A DNA stretch of 64,000 bases from Rhodovulum strictum (GCF_009649175.1 NZ_WJPO01000003.1:124001-188000); one strand, 5' to 3'; shown: positions 8,379-17,576, counted from the stretch's first letter. Translations and numbers: made by a program. Notes: generated by a model from the letters alone, not told the origin.

Positions 8379-9860
8379 ATGAGCGAGCTGAGCAAGCTGA
8401 CCCTGGCCGAGGCGCGCGACGCGCTCAGGAAGGGCGAGACGACATCGCTGGCGCTGACCGAGGCCTGCCTGTCCGAGATCGAGGGGGCCGCACGGCTGAA
8501 CGCCTTTGTCCATGTCACCCCCGAACTCGCGCTGGATCAGGCGCGTGCCGCCGATGCCCGGATCGCGGCGGGCGATGCGCCCGCGATGTGCGGGATGCCG
8601 CTGGGGATCAAGGATCTGTTCTGTACCAGGGGCGTGCCCTCTCAGGCGGCGTCGCACATACTGAACGGGTTCCGGCCGGAATATGAATCGACCGTCACGC
8701 AGAAGCTGTGGGATGCGGGCGCGGTGATGCTGGGCAAGCTGAACATGGACGAGTTCGCCATGGGCAGCTCGAACGAGACCAGCACCTATGGCAATGCGGT
8801 CAACCCGTGGAAGGTCGATGACCGCGACCTGACGCCGGGGGGCTCGTCGGGCGGGTCTGCCGCCGCTGTTGCGGCCGATCTGTGTCTGGCGGCGACCGGC
8901 ACCGATACCGGCGGCTCGATCCGCCAGCCCGCGGCCTTTACCGGCATCGTGGGGATCAAGCCGACCTATGGGCGCGTCTCGCGCTGGGGGATCGTGGCCT
9001 TTGCGTCCTCGCTGGATCAGGCCGGGCCGATGACCCGTACCGTGCGCGATGCGGCGATCATGCTGGGTGCGATGGCGGGGCATGATCCGAAGGATTCGAC
9101 CAGCGCCGACATTCCCGTGCCCGATTTCGAGGCGATGCTGACCGGGGATATCCGCGGCAAGACGATCGGGATCCCGCGCGAATACCGCATGGACGGGATG
9201 CCCGCCGAGATCGAGGCGCTGTGGACCCGCGGCGCCGAAATGCTGCGGGACGCGGGCGCGAAGATCGTCGATATCAGCCTGCCGCATACGAAATACGCGC
9301 TGCCCGCCTATTATGTGATCGCGCCCGCCGAGGCGTCCTCGAACCTCGCGCGCTATGACGGGGTGCGCTATGGCCACCGCGCCAGGCTCGCCGAAGGCGA
9401 CGGCATCGTACAGATGTACGAAAAGACCCGCGCCGAGGGCTTCGGCAAGGAAGTGCAGCGCCGGGTTATGATCGGGACTTATGTCCTGTCGGCGGGCTTC
9501 TACGACGCCTATTACAACCGTGCGCGCAAGGTCCGTGCCCTCATCAAGCGCGATTTCGACGAGGTGTTCGCGCAAGGGGTCGATGCGATCCTGACGCCCG
9601 CGACGCCGTCCGCCGCCTTCGGGCTGGGCGAGATGCAGGATGCCGATCCGGTCGAGATGTATCTCAACGACGTGTTCACGGTAACGGTGAACCTCGCTGG
9701 TCTGCCGGGCATCGCGGTGCCTGCGGGGCTGGATGCGCAGGGGCTGCCGCTTGGCCTGCAACTGATCGGCCGGCCCTGGGAAGAGGGCGATCTGCTGAAC
9801 ACTGCACAAGTGCTTGAGGATGCCGCGGGCTTTGTTTCCAGACCCGCGAAATGGTGGTAA
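8379..9860 (+). CDS. gatA: Asp-tRNA(Asn)/Glu-tRNA(Gln) amidotransferase subunit A
   Basis: This is the glutaminase/amidase subunit of GatCAB, which releases ammonia from glutamine for tRNA transamidation. The 493-residue length is normal. The amidase-signature triad is visible: Lys78 (GIKDLF), Ser156 (in GGSSGGS) and Ser180 (in [12 protein letters not shown]). The start at 8379 lies 6 bp after the gatC stop. The C-terminal region ([24 protein letters not shown]) matches GatA rather than a generic amidase. Confidence 0.97.
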   Translation: MSELSKLTLAEARDALRKGETTSLALTEACLSEIEGAARLNAFVHVTPELALDQARAADARIAAGDAPAMCGMPLGIKDLFCTRGVPSQAASHILNGFRPEYESTVTQKLWDAGAVMLGKLNMDEFAMGSSNETSTYGNAVNPWKVDDRDLTPGGSSGGSAAAVAADLCLAATGTDTGGSIRQPAAFTGIVGIKPTYGRVSRWGIVAFASSLDQAGPMTRTVRDAAIMLGAMAGHDPKDSTSADIPVPDFEAMLTGDIRGKTIGIPREYRMDGMPAEIEALWTRGAEMLRDAGAKIVDISLPHTKYALPAYYVIAPAEASSNLARYDGVRYGHRARLAEGDGIVQMYEKTRAEGFGKEVQRRVMIGTYVLSAGFYDAYYNRARKVRALIKRDFDEVFAQGVDAILTPATPSAAFGLGEMQDADPVEMYLNDVFTVTVNLAGLPGIAVPAGLDAQGLPLGLQLIGRPWEEGDLLNTAQVLEDAAGFVSRPAKWW

Positions 9861-9892
9861 GAGCGCGATCCGACAAGGAGCGGCAGAGCAGG

Positions 9893-10567
9893 ATGAACAA
9901 GATGCGCGTTGGTGTTTCGGCTCTCGCCCTGCTGGCGTTGGCCGCCTGTGCCCCGCAGGTGCCCGATTCCGCCGCCGGGGTGGGGTTCGGCAGCTATCAG
10001 GACTACAGCCTTGACCGCGAACGCGCGCTGCGCGGCGACAGCGTTGCCTCTGCGCCCGCCTCGGACAGTGCCGCGATTGCTGCCCAGGCGCTGGCGACCC
10101 TGCGCCCCGACGAGGCCGGGGCCGCGCCGGTCATCACGCCTGCGCCGGGCGATCCGCTGCCCCGCAGCAACAATCCCAGCCTGTCCGACGAGCAGAACTT
10201 CGCCGCCGTCGCCGCCCGCGAGTCGATCGAAAGCGACCGCGAACGGTTGCAGCAGCAGCGCCAGCAATATGCCGTGGTCGCGCCCGAGCCGGTGCCCGAA
10301 CGGCCCTCGGCTGCGGGGGTGAACATCGCCCAATATGCGCTGAGCACCACGAACCGGGTGGGCGAGCCGATCCATCGCCGTCTGGGCCGCGTCAGCCATG
10401 AACGCTATCTGAGCAATTGCGCCAGATATGGGTCGGCCGATCTGGCGCAAGAGGCGTTCCTGGCCGCAGGCGGACCCGAACGCGACCGGCTGGGGCTGGA
10501 CCCCGATGGCGACGGCTTTGCCTGCTTCTGGGATCCGGCGCCGTTCCGGGCCGCCGTGCGGCGCTAG
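9893..10567 (+). CDS. Lipoprotein with C-terminal excalibur-like motif
   Basis: The specific function is unknown. The 224-residue precursor has a lipoprotein signal peptide with lipobox LALAAC and acylated Cys19. A low-complexity middle follows, then a C-terminal segment (HERYLSNCARYGSADLAQ, then LDPDGDGFACFWDP near 202-215) that resembles the excalibur calcium-binding motif, with Asp at 203, 205 and 207 and a Cys pair that may form a disulfide. The ATG at 9893 is chosen over upstream in-frame codons because it gives a proper signal peptide and lies after AAGGAG. It sits between gatA and an amidase gene and ends 3 bp before the latter, which hints at a shared envelope role. Confidence 0.8.
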   Translation: MNKMRVGVSALALLALAACAPQVPDSAAGVGFGSYQDYSLDRERALRGDSVASAPASDSAAIAAQALATLRPDEAGAAPVITPAPGDPLPRSNNPSLSDEQNFAAVAARESIESDRERLQQQRQQYAVVAPEPVPERPSAAGVNIAQYALSTTNRVGEPIHRRLGRVSHERYLSNCARYGSADLAQEAFLAAGGPERDRLGLDPDGDGFACFWDPAPFRAAVRR

Positions 10568-10570
10568 GGC

Positions 10571-11254
10571 GTGACGCCGCTCTGGCGGCCCTCGCCGAAT
10601 TTCGGGCAGCGGCGCGATGCGGCCCGGCCCGACCTGATCGTTCTGCATTACACCGCGATGCCGCTGGCCGGAGCGTTGGACCGGCTTTGCGATCCGGCCG
10701 CCGAGGTTTCGGCGCATTACCTGATCGCGCGCGACGGGCAGTTGTTCCAACTGGTCGACGAGGACGCACGGGCCTGGCATGCCGGGGCGGGGCGCTGGGG
10801 GGCGGTCGGCGATGTCAATTCCCGCTCGATCGGGATCGAACTGGACAATCGCGGCGACGAGCCCTTTGCCGCGCCGCTGATGGCCACGCTGGAACGCCTG
10901 CTTGACCGGGTGATGTCCCGCCGGGCCGTGCCGCCCGAACGGGTGATCGGCCATTCCGACATGGCGCCGGGGCGCAAATGCGATCCGGGGCGGCGGTTCG
11001 ACTGGCAGCGTCTGGCCCGCGCGGGGCTGTCGGTCTGGCCCGAAACCGCGACGGCCGCGCCGGATGCGGCGGCGTTCAGGGCGGCCGCCGGGCGGTTCGG
11101 CTATGGCACGGACTGGCCCATGGACGCGGTGCTGGACGCCTTTCGCCAGCGATTTCGCCCTTGGGCCACCGGCCCGCTGGACCCGGCCGATATGGGCGCG
11201 ATGCTGGATCTGGCACGCCGCTTTCCCGTTGACCGGGGCGGCGAGGCTTTCTAA
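10571..11254 (+). CDS. N-acetylmuramoyl-L-alanine amidase (AmiD/AmpD type, Amidase_2)
   Basis: This is a zinc amidase that cleaves the amide bond between MurNAc and L-Ala of peptidoglycan or muropeptides. The 227-residue protein has the expected zinc ligands His26 (VLHYTAM), His128 (IGHSDMAPGRKCDPG) and Asp138, with Glu90 in SIGIELDN. The C-terminal 60 residues (FGYGTDWPMDAVLDAFRQRF) resemble the peptidoglycan-binding tail of AmiD. The start is GTG at 10571, 3 bp after the upstream lipoprotein gene. No signal peptide is visible, unlike E. coli AmiD, so it may act on recycled muropeptides in the cytosol as AmpD does. That point is undecided. Confidence 0.9.
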   Translation: MTPLWRPSPNFGQRRDAARPDLIVLHYTAMPLAGALDRLCDPAAEVSAHYLIARDGQLFQLVDEDARAWHAGAGRWGAVGDVNSRSIGIELDNRGDEPFAAPLMATLERLLDRVMSRRAVPPERVIGHSDMAPGRKCDPGRRFDWQRLARAGLSVWPETATAAPDAAAFRAAAGRFGYGTDWPMDAVLDAFRQRFRPWATGPLDPADMGAMLDLARRFPVDRGGEAF

Positions 11255-11261
11255 CTACACA

Positions 11262-11653
11262 GGGCGCGGATGGCTGGATGGCCGCGGCCCCGGTTCGGGG
11301 ACGAGGAAAGTCCGGACTCCACGAAGCGACGGTGCCGGGTAACGCCCGGCGGGGGCAACCCCAGGGAAAGCGCCACAGAGAACGAGACCGCCTCCGGGCT
11401 TGCCCGGCGGCAAGGGTGAAACGGTGGGGTAAGAGCCCACCGCGGGACTGGCAACAGGACCGGCACGGCAAGCCCCACCGGGAGCAATGCCAAATAGGGA
11501 CCCCGCGTCGCATCTGCGGCAGGGCGGCTTCGGCCCAGGGGTCCGGGTTGGCAGCTGAAGCGGCGCGGTAACGCGGCGCGTAGAGGAATGGTCATCCAGC
11601 CCCGGATTCCGGTCCGGGGCGGACAGAATCCGGCTTACAGGCCGTCCGCGCAT
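11262..11653 (+). ncRNA. rnpB: RNase P RNA, bacterial type A
   Basis: This is the catalytic RNA of RNase P, which matures tRNA 5' ends. The diagnostic conserved blocks are present: GAGGAAAGTCCGGACTCC near 11302-11319, CAGGGAAAG near 11363, GAGCAATGCCAAATAGGG near 11481-11498, and ACAGAATCCGGCTTACAGG near 11624-11642. The ends are set by the P1 helix, where GCGCGGA (11264-11270) pairs with TCCGCGC (11645-11651). The length, about 390 nt, is normal. It begins almost at the stop of the amidase gene, so it may share a promoter or have one inside that gene. Confidence 0.97.
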
Positions 11654-11749
11654 CCTCGATCGTCGTCGAATCGTCGTTAACGCATGCGAAAGCCGCTAGG
11701 CTGCCCGCATGCGCGAGGTCGCGCCGGTTTCGTCGAGGAGAATTGTCGC

Positions 11750-12457
11750 ATGAGCTTTGTCAGGACCATGGCCACGCTGGCCGCCGGCTTTGCCGCCGCC
11801 AAGGGGGTCGAGCAATACAAGAAGATGGGCGGCATGGCCGGTCTTCAGGAAAAGATGAAGTCGAACGAGCAGGTCGCGCAGATGACCGCCCAGCTTGACA
11901 CGATGCTGGGCAAGATGGGCATGCCGGGAGGGGCGGCGAAGCTTCAGGAGATGATGACCGGCATGGGCCGCAGCGCCGACCGCGCGGGCGAGGCGGCGAC
12001 CGCCGGGGTGGCCGGGCTGATGGCGGCGCTGGGCAGCGCGGCGGCGGCGGGCACCGCACAGGCCAGCCAGATGATCGACGCGCTGACCGGCAATTCGGTG
12101 GCGACAAGCTCGATGGAGGAGAATGCCAAGCTGATGATCCGCGCGATGATCCAGTCGGCCAAGGCCGATGGCCAGATCGACGACGAGGAGCGCGCCAAGA
12201 TCATGGAGGCGCTGGGCGACGCGACCGACGAGGAACGCGCCTTTGTCGAGGCTGAGATGGCCGCCCCGGTCGATCCGGTGGCGCTGGCCAACGACACCTC
12301 GGAGGCGATGCGCGCCCAGGTCTATGCCTCGGCCGCCAGCATGGGCCGCATCGACAGTCCCGCCGAAGAAGCCTATCTGGCCACGCTCGCCTCGGCGCTG
12401 GGGCTGGATGACGCGAAGGTGGCGCAGATCCGCAAGATGATGGGGCTGTCGGCCTGA
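11750..12457 (+). CDS. DUF533 / TerB-like protein, copy 1
   Basis: This is a YebE-like DUF533 protein of unknown molecular role. The 235-residue protein has an Ala/Gly/Met-rich N-terminal half and a helical C-terminal domain (from about residue 125, AKLMIRAMIQSAKADGQIDDEE) with the TerB-like pattern of acidic helices. The start at 11750 has GAGGAG 9 bp upstream. A second, clearly related gene follows at 12574; both proteins begin MSFVRTMATL. The stretch before each gene also shares a similar block (CCGCTAG-CT-GCCCGCA, at about 11692-11708 and 12515-12531), so the duplication included upstream sequence. Confidence 0.8.
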   Translation: MSFVRTMATLAAGFAAAKGVEQYKKMGGMAGLQEKMKSNEQVAQMTAQLDTMLGKMGMPGGAAKLQEMMTGMGRSADRAGEAATAGVAGLMAALGSAAAAGTAQASQMIDALTGNSVATSSMEENAKLMIRAMIQSAKADGQIDDEERAKIMEALGDATDEERAFVEAEMAAPVDPVALANDTSEAMRAQVYASAASMGRIDSPAEEAYLATLASALGLDDAKVAQIRKMMGLSA

Positions 12458-12573
12458 TCCGACCTGCGGCCTCGATGCGCGACATCGGGGCCGTTGGGGC
12501 AGGGCGGTCCTGCCGCTAGTCTGGCCCGCAGGGGTCTTGCCCCGGGCGCATCGGACAGCGGGATGGAGAGAGC

Positions 12574-13290
12574 ATGAGTTTTGTCAGGACGATGGCGACC
12601 CTTGTCGTCGGCTATGCCGCGGCCAGGGGCATGGACGCGTTCCAGAAGACCGGCGGCGGCGCGGGGCTGGCGCGCACGATGCAATCCACCGCCTCGCAGG
12701 CCGGAATCGCCAGCCAGGTCGGTGCGCTTCTGGAACGGATGCAGGTGCCGGGCGGCGCGTCCGGGCTGGAGCGGACCTTGGGCTGGATGGGCGCACGGGC
12801 GCGTGGCGCGGGCGACAGCGCGGTGATGGGTGTGGCCGGTCTGATGTCGGCGCTCTGGGCGGCTACCTGGGCCGGTTCGGGCGATGCGCGCGACCTCAGC
12901 GCCGCGATGGGCAGCGGCACGCCGCCCGGCGCCACGCTGGAACGCCAGGCGCGGCTGATGATCCGGGCGATGGTGCAGGCCGCCCTGGCCGATGGCCAGA
13001 TCGACGCGGCCGAACGGGCGCGGCTGTTCGACCTGCTGGGCGACCAGAGCGAGGAGGAACGCGCATATGTCGAGGCCGAGATGGCCCGGCCCGTCGATAT
13101 CGACGCGCTGGCCGCCGAGACCGGCAGCTATCAGCGCACGGCGGTCTATGCCGCCTCGGTGCTGATGGTTGATGTGACCGACCCTGCCGGGATCGCCTAT
13201 CTCGACCGGCTCTCGGCCGCGCTGCATCTGGGCATCGCCGCGCGCACCCGGATCCACCAGGCGATGCGGCTGCCGCAGGTGCTGGGCTGA
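12574..13290 (+). CDS. DUF533 / TerB-like protein, copy 2
   Basis: This is the second member of a tandem pair with the gene at 11750. The 238-residue protein starts MSFVRTMATLVVGYAAARG and shares the C-terminal RLMIRAMVQAALADGQIDAAE block and the EEERAYVEAEMARPVD block with copy 1. The middle is diverged. A GGAGAG ribosome-binding site precedes the ATG at 12574. The role is unknown; the similarity of the pair points to an old local duplication rather than a recent one. Confidence 0.8.
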   Translation: MSFVRTMATLVVGYAAARGMDAFQKTGGGAGLARTMQSTASQAGIASQVGALLERMQVPGGASGLERTLGWMGARARGAGDSAVMGVAGLMSALWAATWAGSGDARDLSAAMGSGTPPGATLERQARLMIRAMVQAALADGQIDAAERARLFDLLGDQSEEERAYVEAEMARPVDIDALAAETGSYQRTAVYAASVLMVDVTDPAGIAYLDRLSAALHLGIAARTRIHQAMRLPQVLG

Positions 13291-13305
13291 GCGTGCCGAA
13301 CCCGC

Positions 13306-13333
13306 TTGACTCGCGGGTGGGGATCGCTAAAAG
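13306..13333 (+). promoter_or_regulatory. Putative sigma-70 promoter of rpmG
   Basis: TTGACT at 13306-13311 (preceded by C, giving the CTTGAC seen in strong alphaproteobacterial promoters), a 16-bp spacer, then TAAAAG at 13328-13333. It lies 15 bp after the DUF533 stop and about 60 bp before the rpmG start. The -10 match is modest. Confidence 0.5.
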
Positions 13334-13393
13334 GCGGACTTCATGGAATTTGGTGGGGCGGCGGCGATCCTCCCCGCGAGACGGAGATGAGAC

Positions 13394-13561
13394 ATGGCGA
13401 AGCCGACGACCATCAAGATCCGCCTGAACTCGACCGCGGACACCGGGCATTTCTACGTGACCAAGAAGAACGCCCGCACCATGACCGAGAAGATGGTGAT
13501 CAAGAAATATGACCCGGTCGTGCGCAAGCACGTCGAGTACAAGGAAGGCAAGATCAAGTAG
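13394..13561 (+). CDS. rpmG: 50S ribosomal protein L33
   Basis: This is a small protein of the large ribosomal subunit near the E site. The 55-residue protein begins [20 protein letters not shown] and contains TKKNARTM and [14 protein letters not shown], the classic proteobacterial L33. It lacks the zinc-binding cysteine pairs, so it is the C-minus, zinc-independent form. GGAGATGAG precedes the ATG. It is a single-gene unit bounded by its own promoter and a strong terminator. Confidence 0.97.
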   Translation: MAKPTTIKIRLNSTADTGHFYVTKKNARTMTEKMVIKKYDPVVRKHVEYKEGKIK

Positions 13562-13585
13562 ATCCCGCCTTTCGCGACCGGAACT

Positions 13586-13619
13586 AGGACCGCGCCCCTG
13601 GCGCGGTCCTTGTCGTTTC
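13586..13619 (+). terminator. Rho-independent terminator of rpmG
   Basis: A perfect 10-bp GC stem (13587-13596 with 13600-13609), a 3-nt CCT loop and the T-rich tail TTGTCGTTT. An A-T pair at 13586/13610 extends the stem. Confidence 0.88.
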
Positions 13620-13768
13620 GGCGCATGCCTTCCGACCCCCTTGCGGCGGGCTCCCCGCCCCGCCGCGTCAGGAAGCGGTTTCGCCGATCCCGCACAAGGG
13701 GGGGCGTCGATTCGGAGCTTTTGCGCCGCACGACCCGGACAGCCGCATTTCTGCCGCCCCGCCTGCGT

Positions 13769-13837
13769 CTTCTTCTTGGCTGAAACACCCTCGGGGGTGA
13801 ATTGGCCGTCAGGCCAAGAGGGGGCGGAACGCCCCCT
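13769..13837 (-). repeat. Composite intergenic repeat (stem-loops plus CCAAGAAGAAG tail)
   Basis: Read on the minus strand from 13837, this has a GGGGGCG-TTC-CGCCCCC hairpin, then TTGGCC-TGAC-GGCCAA, then a CACCCC/GGGGTG-like stem, ending in GGGTGTTT, three bases and CCAAGAAGAAG. The last part recurs at 21052-21074 and 49368-49390. It starts right behind the stop of the corrinoid-activating gene, so it forms the 3' end of that operon's transcript. No T-tract follows the stems. Confidence 0.7.
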
Positions 13838-15868
13838 TCAGTCCCGCCGTCGCCGCCGTCCGCCCGCTACGGGATTGAACGCCGGTTCGGGCAGCTGCAC
13901 CACGCGTGCCAGTTCGGGGAACGGATCGGTGGCATGGGGCAGGGCATTGGCGGCCACGAAATGCTCCTGAAAGCGGGGCTCGACCGCGGTCTCGACCTTT
14001 TCGATCCGGCGCACATTGGCCTCGATCAGCCGCCGCGCGGCGCGCGAACACAGCGCGATCCGCGCCCCCGTCCCGGCCGCGTTCCCGGTCGAGCGCACCT
14101 TGTCGAGCGGCACATCGGGGATCATGCCCAGCACCATCGCATGCAGCGGGCTGACATGGGCGCCGAAGGCCCCGGCCAGCACCACACGATCCACGCGATC
14201 AACCCCGATCCGGTCCATCAACAGCCGGGCGCCCGCGTAAAGCGCGGATTTCGCAAGCTGAATCGCCCGCACATCGGTCTGCGTGACCGTGATCAGCGGC
14301 CCGCCCGCCGCGCGCCCGTCATGCAGCACATAGGCCTGCGTCCGCCCCTCGGGGACGATCCGCGCGCATCCCGTCGCCTCGGCCGAGCCGATCAGCCCCG
14401 AGCCGTCCAGCAGCCCCGCCATCCGCATCTCGGCCACCGCCTCGATGATGCCGGAACCGCAGATGCCGGTCACACCGGTCGCGGCGGTGGCCTCGGCAAA
14501 TCCCGGTTCGTCCGACCACAGATCGCAGCCGATCACGCGAAAGCGCGGTTCGCCGGTCGCGGGCTTGATGCGCACGCGCTCGATCGCGCCGGGTGCGGCG
14601 CGCTGGCCCGAACTGATCTCGGCCCCCTCGAAGGCCGGGCCGGTGGGCGAGGAGCAGGCCAGCACCCTTGCGCGATTGCCCAGGATGATCTCGGCATTCG
14701 TGCCGACATCGACGATCAGCACCAGATCGTCGGATTGCTCGGGCGCCTCGGCCAGCGCGACGGCCGCCGCATCCGCGCCCACATGGCCCGCGATCAGCGG
14801 CAGCACATAGGCGCGCGCGGCGGGGTTGATCGAGACCAGCCCCAGATCGGCCGCGGCGATGTCCAGCGCGTCCGAGCTTGCCAGCGCAAAGGGGGCCTGG
14901 CCCAGTTCGACCGGGTCGATGCCCAGCGCAAGATGGTGCATCACCGGGTTGCAGACCAGCGTGGCCTCGACGATGCTGCGGGGATCGACGCCTGCCTCGG
15001 CTGCCAGGCCGCGGGCCAGATCGTCCAGCGCGACACGCACCGCGGCATTCATCGCGGCCGCGCCGCCGGGGTTCAGCATCGCATGGGACACCCGGCTCAT
15101 CAGATCCTCGCCAAAGCGGATCTGGGGGTTCATCGCGCCCGCCGAGGTGCGCACCGCGCCGGTTGTCAGATCGGTCAGATGCGCCGCGATGGTGGTCGAG
15201 CCAAGGTCGATCGCCAGCCCGAAAAGCGGCCCTTCGAAGAATCCGGGCCAGAGGTCGAGGATCAGGGGGGCTGCATTGTCGCGGTCGCGGTGCAGCGCGA
15301 CGGTGACCTGCCAGCCGCCCTTGCGCAGCGCCGCTTGCAGCCGGGCCAGCACCGGCAGCGGCAGGCGGGCAGGCGGCAGGCCCCATTGCGCGGCAAGCGC
15401 GTCATTCAGCCGTTCCAGATCGCCCGAGGGCGCGTGCAGGTCGGGTTCGGCCACCTCGACCAGCAGAAGCCGCGTGGCCGGGTCCATCTCGACCGCGCGG
15501 GCCTCGGCGGCCTTGCGCACGACCTGGCGGTGAAGCTGGCTTTCGGGCGGCACGTCGATCACGATATCGCCCATGATCCGCGCCTGACAGCCCAGCCGCC
15601 GACCCGGTGCCAGACCGCGCTTTTCGTCATAGCGCGTTTCGACCGCGTTGACCGGCGACAGCGCGTCCGGCGCGACGGTGACGCCGTGCTTGGGAAAGGC
15701 GCCGTAAAGGGGGGCGCATTGGCATTTCGAGCAGATGCCGCGCCCGCCGCAGACCGAGTCGAGATCGACGCCCAGCGCACGGGCGGCGTCCAGTACGGTG
15801 GTTCCGGCGGGCACGCGACCGCGTTTGCCCGAGGGGGTGAAGATCGCCAGCGCTTCGCGGTCGTCCAT
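13838..15868 (-). CDS. 2Fe-2S/ASKHA corrinoid-activating protein (RamA-like, DUF4445 family)
   Basis: This family reductively activates inactive Co(II) corrinoid proteins, using ATP and an iron-sulfur centre, in corrinoid-dependent methyl-transfer systems. The 676-residue protein has an N-terminal plant-type ferredoxin domain with Cys40, Cys46, Cys49 and Cys94 (SVCGGRGICSKC, then RLGCQ), a linker and an ASKHA ATPase-like domain starting near 218 (AIDLGSTT at 219-226, VDVGTNAEI, AGAFGAH). The ATG at 15868 has AAGGGGGG upstream. It is the last gene of the minus-strand one-carbon operon. Its presence implies a corrinoid protein partner, which is not encoded in this window. Confidence 0.88.
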   Translation of the reverse strand: MDDREALAIFTPSGKRGRVPAGTTVLDAARALGVDLDSVCGGRGICSKCQCAPLYGAFPKHGVTVAPDALSPVNAVETRYDEKRGLAPGRRLGCQARIMGDIVIDVPPESQLHRQVVRKAAEARAVEMDPATRLLLVEVAEPDLHAPSGDLERLNDALAAQWGLPPARLPLPVLARLQAALRKGGWQVTVALHRDRDNAAPLILDLWPGFFEGPLFGLAIDLGSTTIAAHLTDLTTGAVRTSAGAMNPQIRFGEDLMSRVSHAMLNPGGAAAMNAAVRVALDDLARGLAAEAGVDPRSIVEATLVCNPVMHHLALGIDPVELGQAPFALASSDALDIAAADLGLVSINPAARAYVLPLIAGHVGADAAAVALAEAPEQSDDLVLIVDVGTNAEIILGNRARVLACSSPTGPAFEGAEISSGQRAAPGAIERVRIKPATGEPRFRVIGCDLWSDEPGFAEATAATGVTGICGSGIIEAVAEMRMAGLLDGSGLIGSAEATGCARIVPEGRTQAYVLHDGRAAGGPLITVTQTDVRAIQLAKSALYAGARLLMDRIGVDRVDRVVLAGAFGAHVSPLHAMVLGMIPDVPLDKVRSTGNAAGTGARIALCSRAARRLIEANVRRIEKVETAVEPRFQEHFVAANALPHATDPFPELARVVQLPEPAFNPVAGGRRRRRD

Positions 15869-15887
15869 TCGCCCCCCTTGCGGTTTC

Positions 15888-16505
15888 CTATCGGCCGATG
15901 CGCTGGAACTCGGCGCGTACATCGTCGGGCCCGGCGCCGGTCCAGCCCGCAAGAACGCGCGTCAGGTGATCGGTGATGCGCACCTTCTGGGTCTGGCCCT
16001 GAAGGTCGGCCTGAAGCGCCTGTTGCCCGGTATAGGCCACCAGATCGGCTTTGATCGGTTCGGGACCGGCAAGCACCTGCCCGGTCCGGGCATCGCTGAC
16101 CTGCGCAACGAACGAGATGTTGTGAACCCCCGACCGGCTCAGCCGCTTGCGGGCAATGTCCGACAGTGCATGAAACTGGGTGACATTGATCGTCAGCCGC
16201 ACCGGGCGCGGCCCGCGCAGGTTCGATGTGCCCCGCCGGGCGGCGGTGTCGAAGATCGCGGCGACCTGGGCGCGGCGGTCGCCCGGGGGATCGCCGCGCC
16301 AGACGATATCGGCCTCGGGCTGGTAGACATTGGCCTCGGACACGGTCAGGCTGTCGGGCACGCGGATATCGAATTGCGTCACCCGCCAGCCGCGCGAGAC
16401 CGCGGGCGAGATCGCATCGCTGTAATCGGTCGTCCATGTCCCGGCGCAGCCGGACAGAAGGCCGGTCACAAGCCCTCCCATGAAAACGCGCCTGGTGAAG
16501 ATCAT
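15888..16505 (-). CDS. Lipoprotein of the DUF6778-like family
   Basis: This is a probable periplasmic lipoprotein of unknown function. The 205-residue precursor has a basic, Tat-like start (MIFTRRVFMGG) and lipobox LLSGC. The body has SRGWRVTQFDIRVPDSLTVSEAN, DIVWRGDPPGDR and RLTINVTQFHALS, a pattern I associate with Rhodobacterales DUF6778 lipoproteins (from memory, not searched). The ATG at 16505 is preferred over 16514 because GAAGGA then lies 9 bp upstream instead of touching the start. It sits between the methyltransferase and the corrinoid-activator genes; whether it takes part in that pathway is unknown. Confidence 0.72.
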   Translation of the reverse strand: MIFTRRVFMGGLVTGLLSGCAGTWTTDYSDAISPAVSRGWRVTQFDIRVPDSLTVSEANVYQPEADIVWRGDPPGDRRAQVAAIFDTAARRGTSNLRGPRPVRLTINVTQFHALSDIARKRLSRSGVHNISFVAQVSDARTGQVLAGPEPIKADLVAYTGQQALQADLQGQTQKVRITDHLTRVLAGWTGAGPDDVRAEFQRIGR

Positions 16506-16616
16506 TGCCGTCATTCCTTCGATTGCCTGCGGGCGCAGCCCCGCCGGGGTGCGCCTCTGCCCCGATGCTATGCCCGCGAAAGACGAATGCTGGCTTAACG
16601 GGGCAGGGCCGGGGGC

Positions 16617-17576
16617 TCAGCCCCTCCGGCGGCGGCGCCCGCCACGGCCTGCGCCCGCCTCGGCGGCGGCTTGCGAGGCTTCGGCAAAGGGCATTCCCTC
16701 GGCGACCTGATCCAGCACGCGGGAAAAGCGGATCCATTCGCCACCATTCGCATCGTGGTTCATCAGGAAATTCGCGGCGCGCACCGCTTCCATCTCGACC
16801 GGCCGCACCGGGTTCATGATCGCGGATGTCATGCCCGCCCCGATTGCCATGGGCAGGAAGGCGGCGTTGATCCCGTGCCGGTGCGGCAGCCCGAACGAGA
16901 TGTTCGAGGCGCCGCAGGTCGTGTTCACGCCCAGTTCGTCGCGCAACCGGCGCACCAGCGCAAAGACCTGCTGGCCAGCCGATGCCATCGCGCCCACCGG
17001 CATCACCAGCGGATCGACCACGATATCGCAGGCCGGGATGCCGAAATCGGCGGCGCGCTGGACGATCTTCCTTGCCACGGCAAAGCGCACGTCCGGATCC
17101 TCGGAAATGCCGGTATCGTCGTTCGAGATCGCCACCACGGGGACGTTGTATTTCCTGACCAGCGGCAGCACGCGCTCCAGCCGCTCCTCTTCGCCGGTGA
17201 CCGAATTGAGCAGGGGCCGCCCCTCGGCTGCGGCAAGGCCGGCCTCCAGCGCGCCGGGCACCGAACTGTCTATGCAGAGCGGCACATCGACCAGCCCCTG
17301 CACCAGTTCGACCATGCGGCGCATCAGCGGCGGTTCGGTCTGGTTCGGATCGGGGTTCGAGTTGTAGACGACGCCCGCATTCACATCGAGCACCATCGCC
17401 CCGCAGGCGACCTGTTCCAGCGCGTCGCGCTCGACGGTCGAGAAATCGCCCGCCTCAAGTTCGGCGGCCAGCTTCTTGCGGCCGGTGGGGTTGATACGCT
17501 CGCCGATCACGCAGAACGGCTCGTCGAAGCCGATGACGACGGTGCGGGATTTCGACTCGAGGACGGTGCGGGTCAT
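16617..17576 (-). CDS. Methyltetrahydrofolate:corrinoid methyltransferase (DHPS-like domain)
   Basis: This family transfers methyl groups between THF and a corrinoid protein and is related to AcsE and the methyl-THF domain of MetH. The 319-residue protein is a pterin-binding TIM barrel with GERINPTGRK at 25-34, LDVNAG at 63-68, and NDDTGI and DPLVMPVGAM further on. The open frame runs upstream, but the ATG at 17576 (MTRTVLESK) is chosen because the upstream part overlaps the MTHFR gene. Only 7 bp separate it from MTHFR. In this operon it probably moves a methyl group from a methyl-corrinoid to THF, feeding MTHFR in the oxidative direction. Confidence 0.9.
   Translation of the reverse strand: MTRTVLESKSRTVVIGFDEPFCVIGERINPTGRKKLAAELEAGDFSTVERDALEQVACGAMVLDVNAGVVYNSNPDPNQTEPPLMRRMVELVQGLVDVPLCIDSSVPGALEAGLAAAEGRPLLNSVTGEEERLERVLPLVRKYNVPVVAISNDDTGISEDPDVRFAVARKIVQRAADFGIPACDIVVDPLVMPVGAMASAGQQVFALVRRLRDELGVNTTCGASNISFGLPHRHGINAAFLPMAIGAGMTSAIMNPVRPVEMEAVRAANFLMNHDANGGEWIRFSRVLDQVAEGMPFAEASQAAAEAGAGRGGRRRRRG

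Noticed and set aside
13802-15976. Long plus-strand open frame opposite the corrinoid activator
   Set aside because: The minus strand carries the 2Fe-2S and ASKHA motifs; the plus frame reads as His/Arg/Gln-rich shadow.
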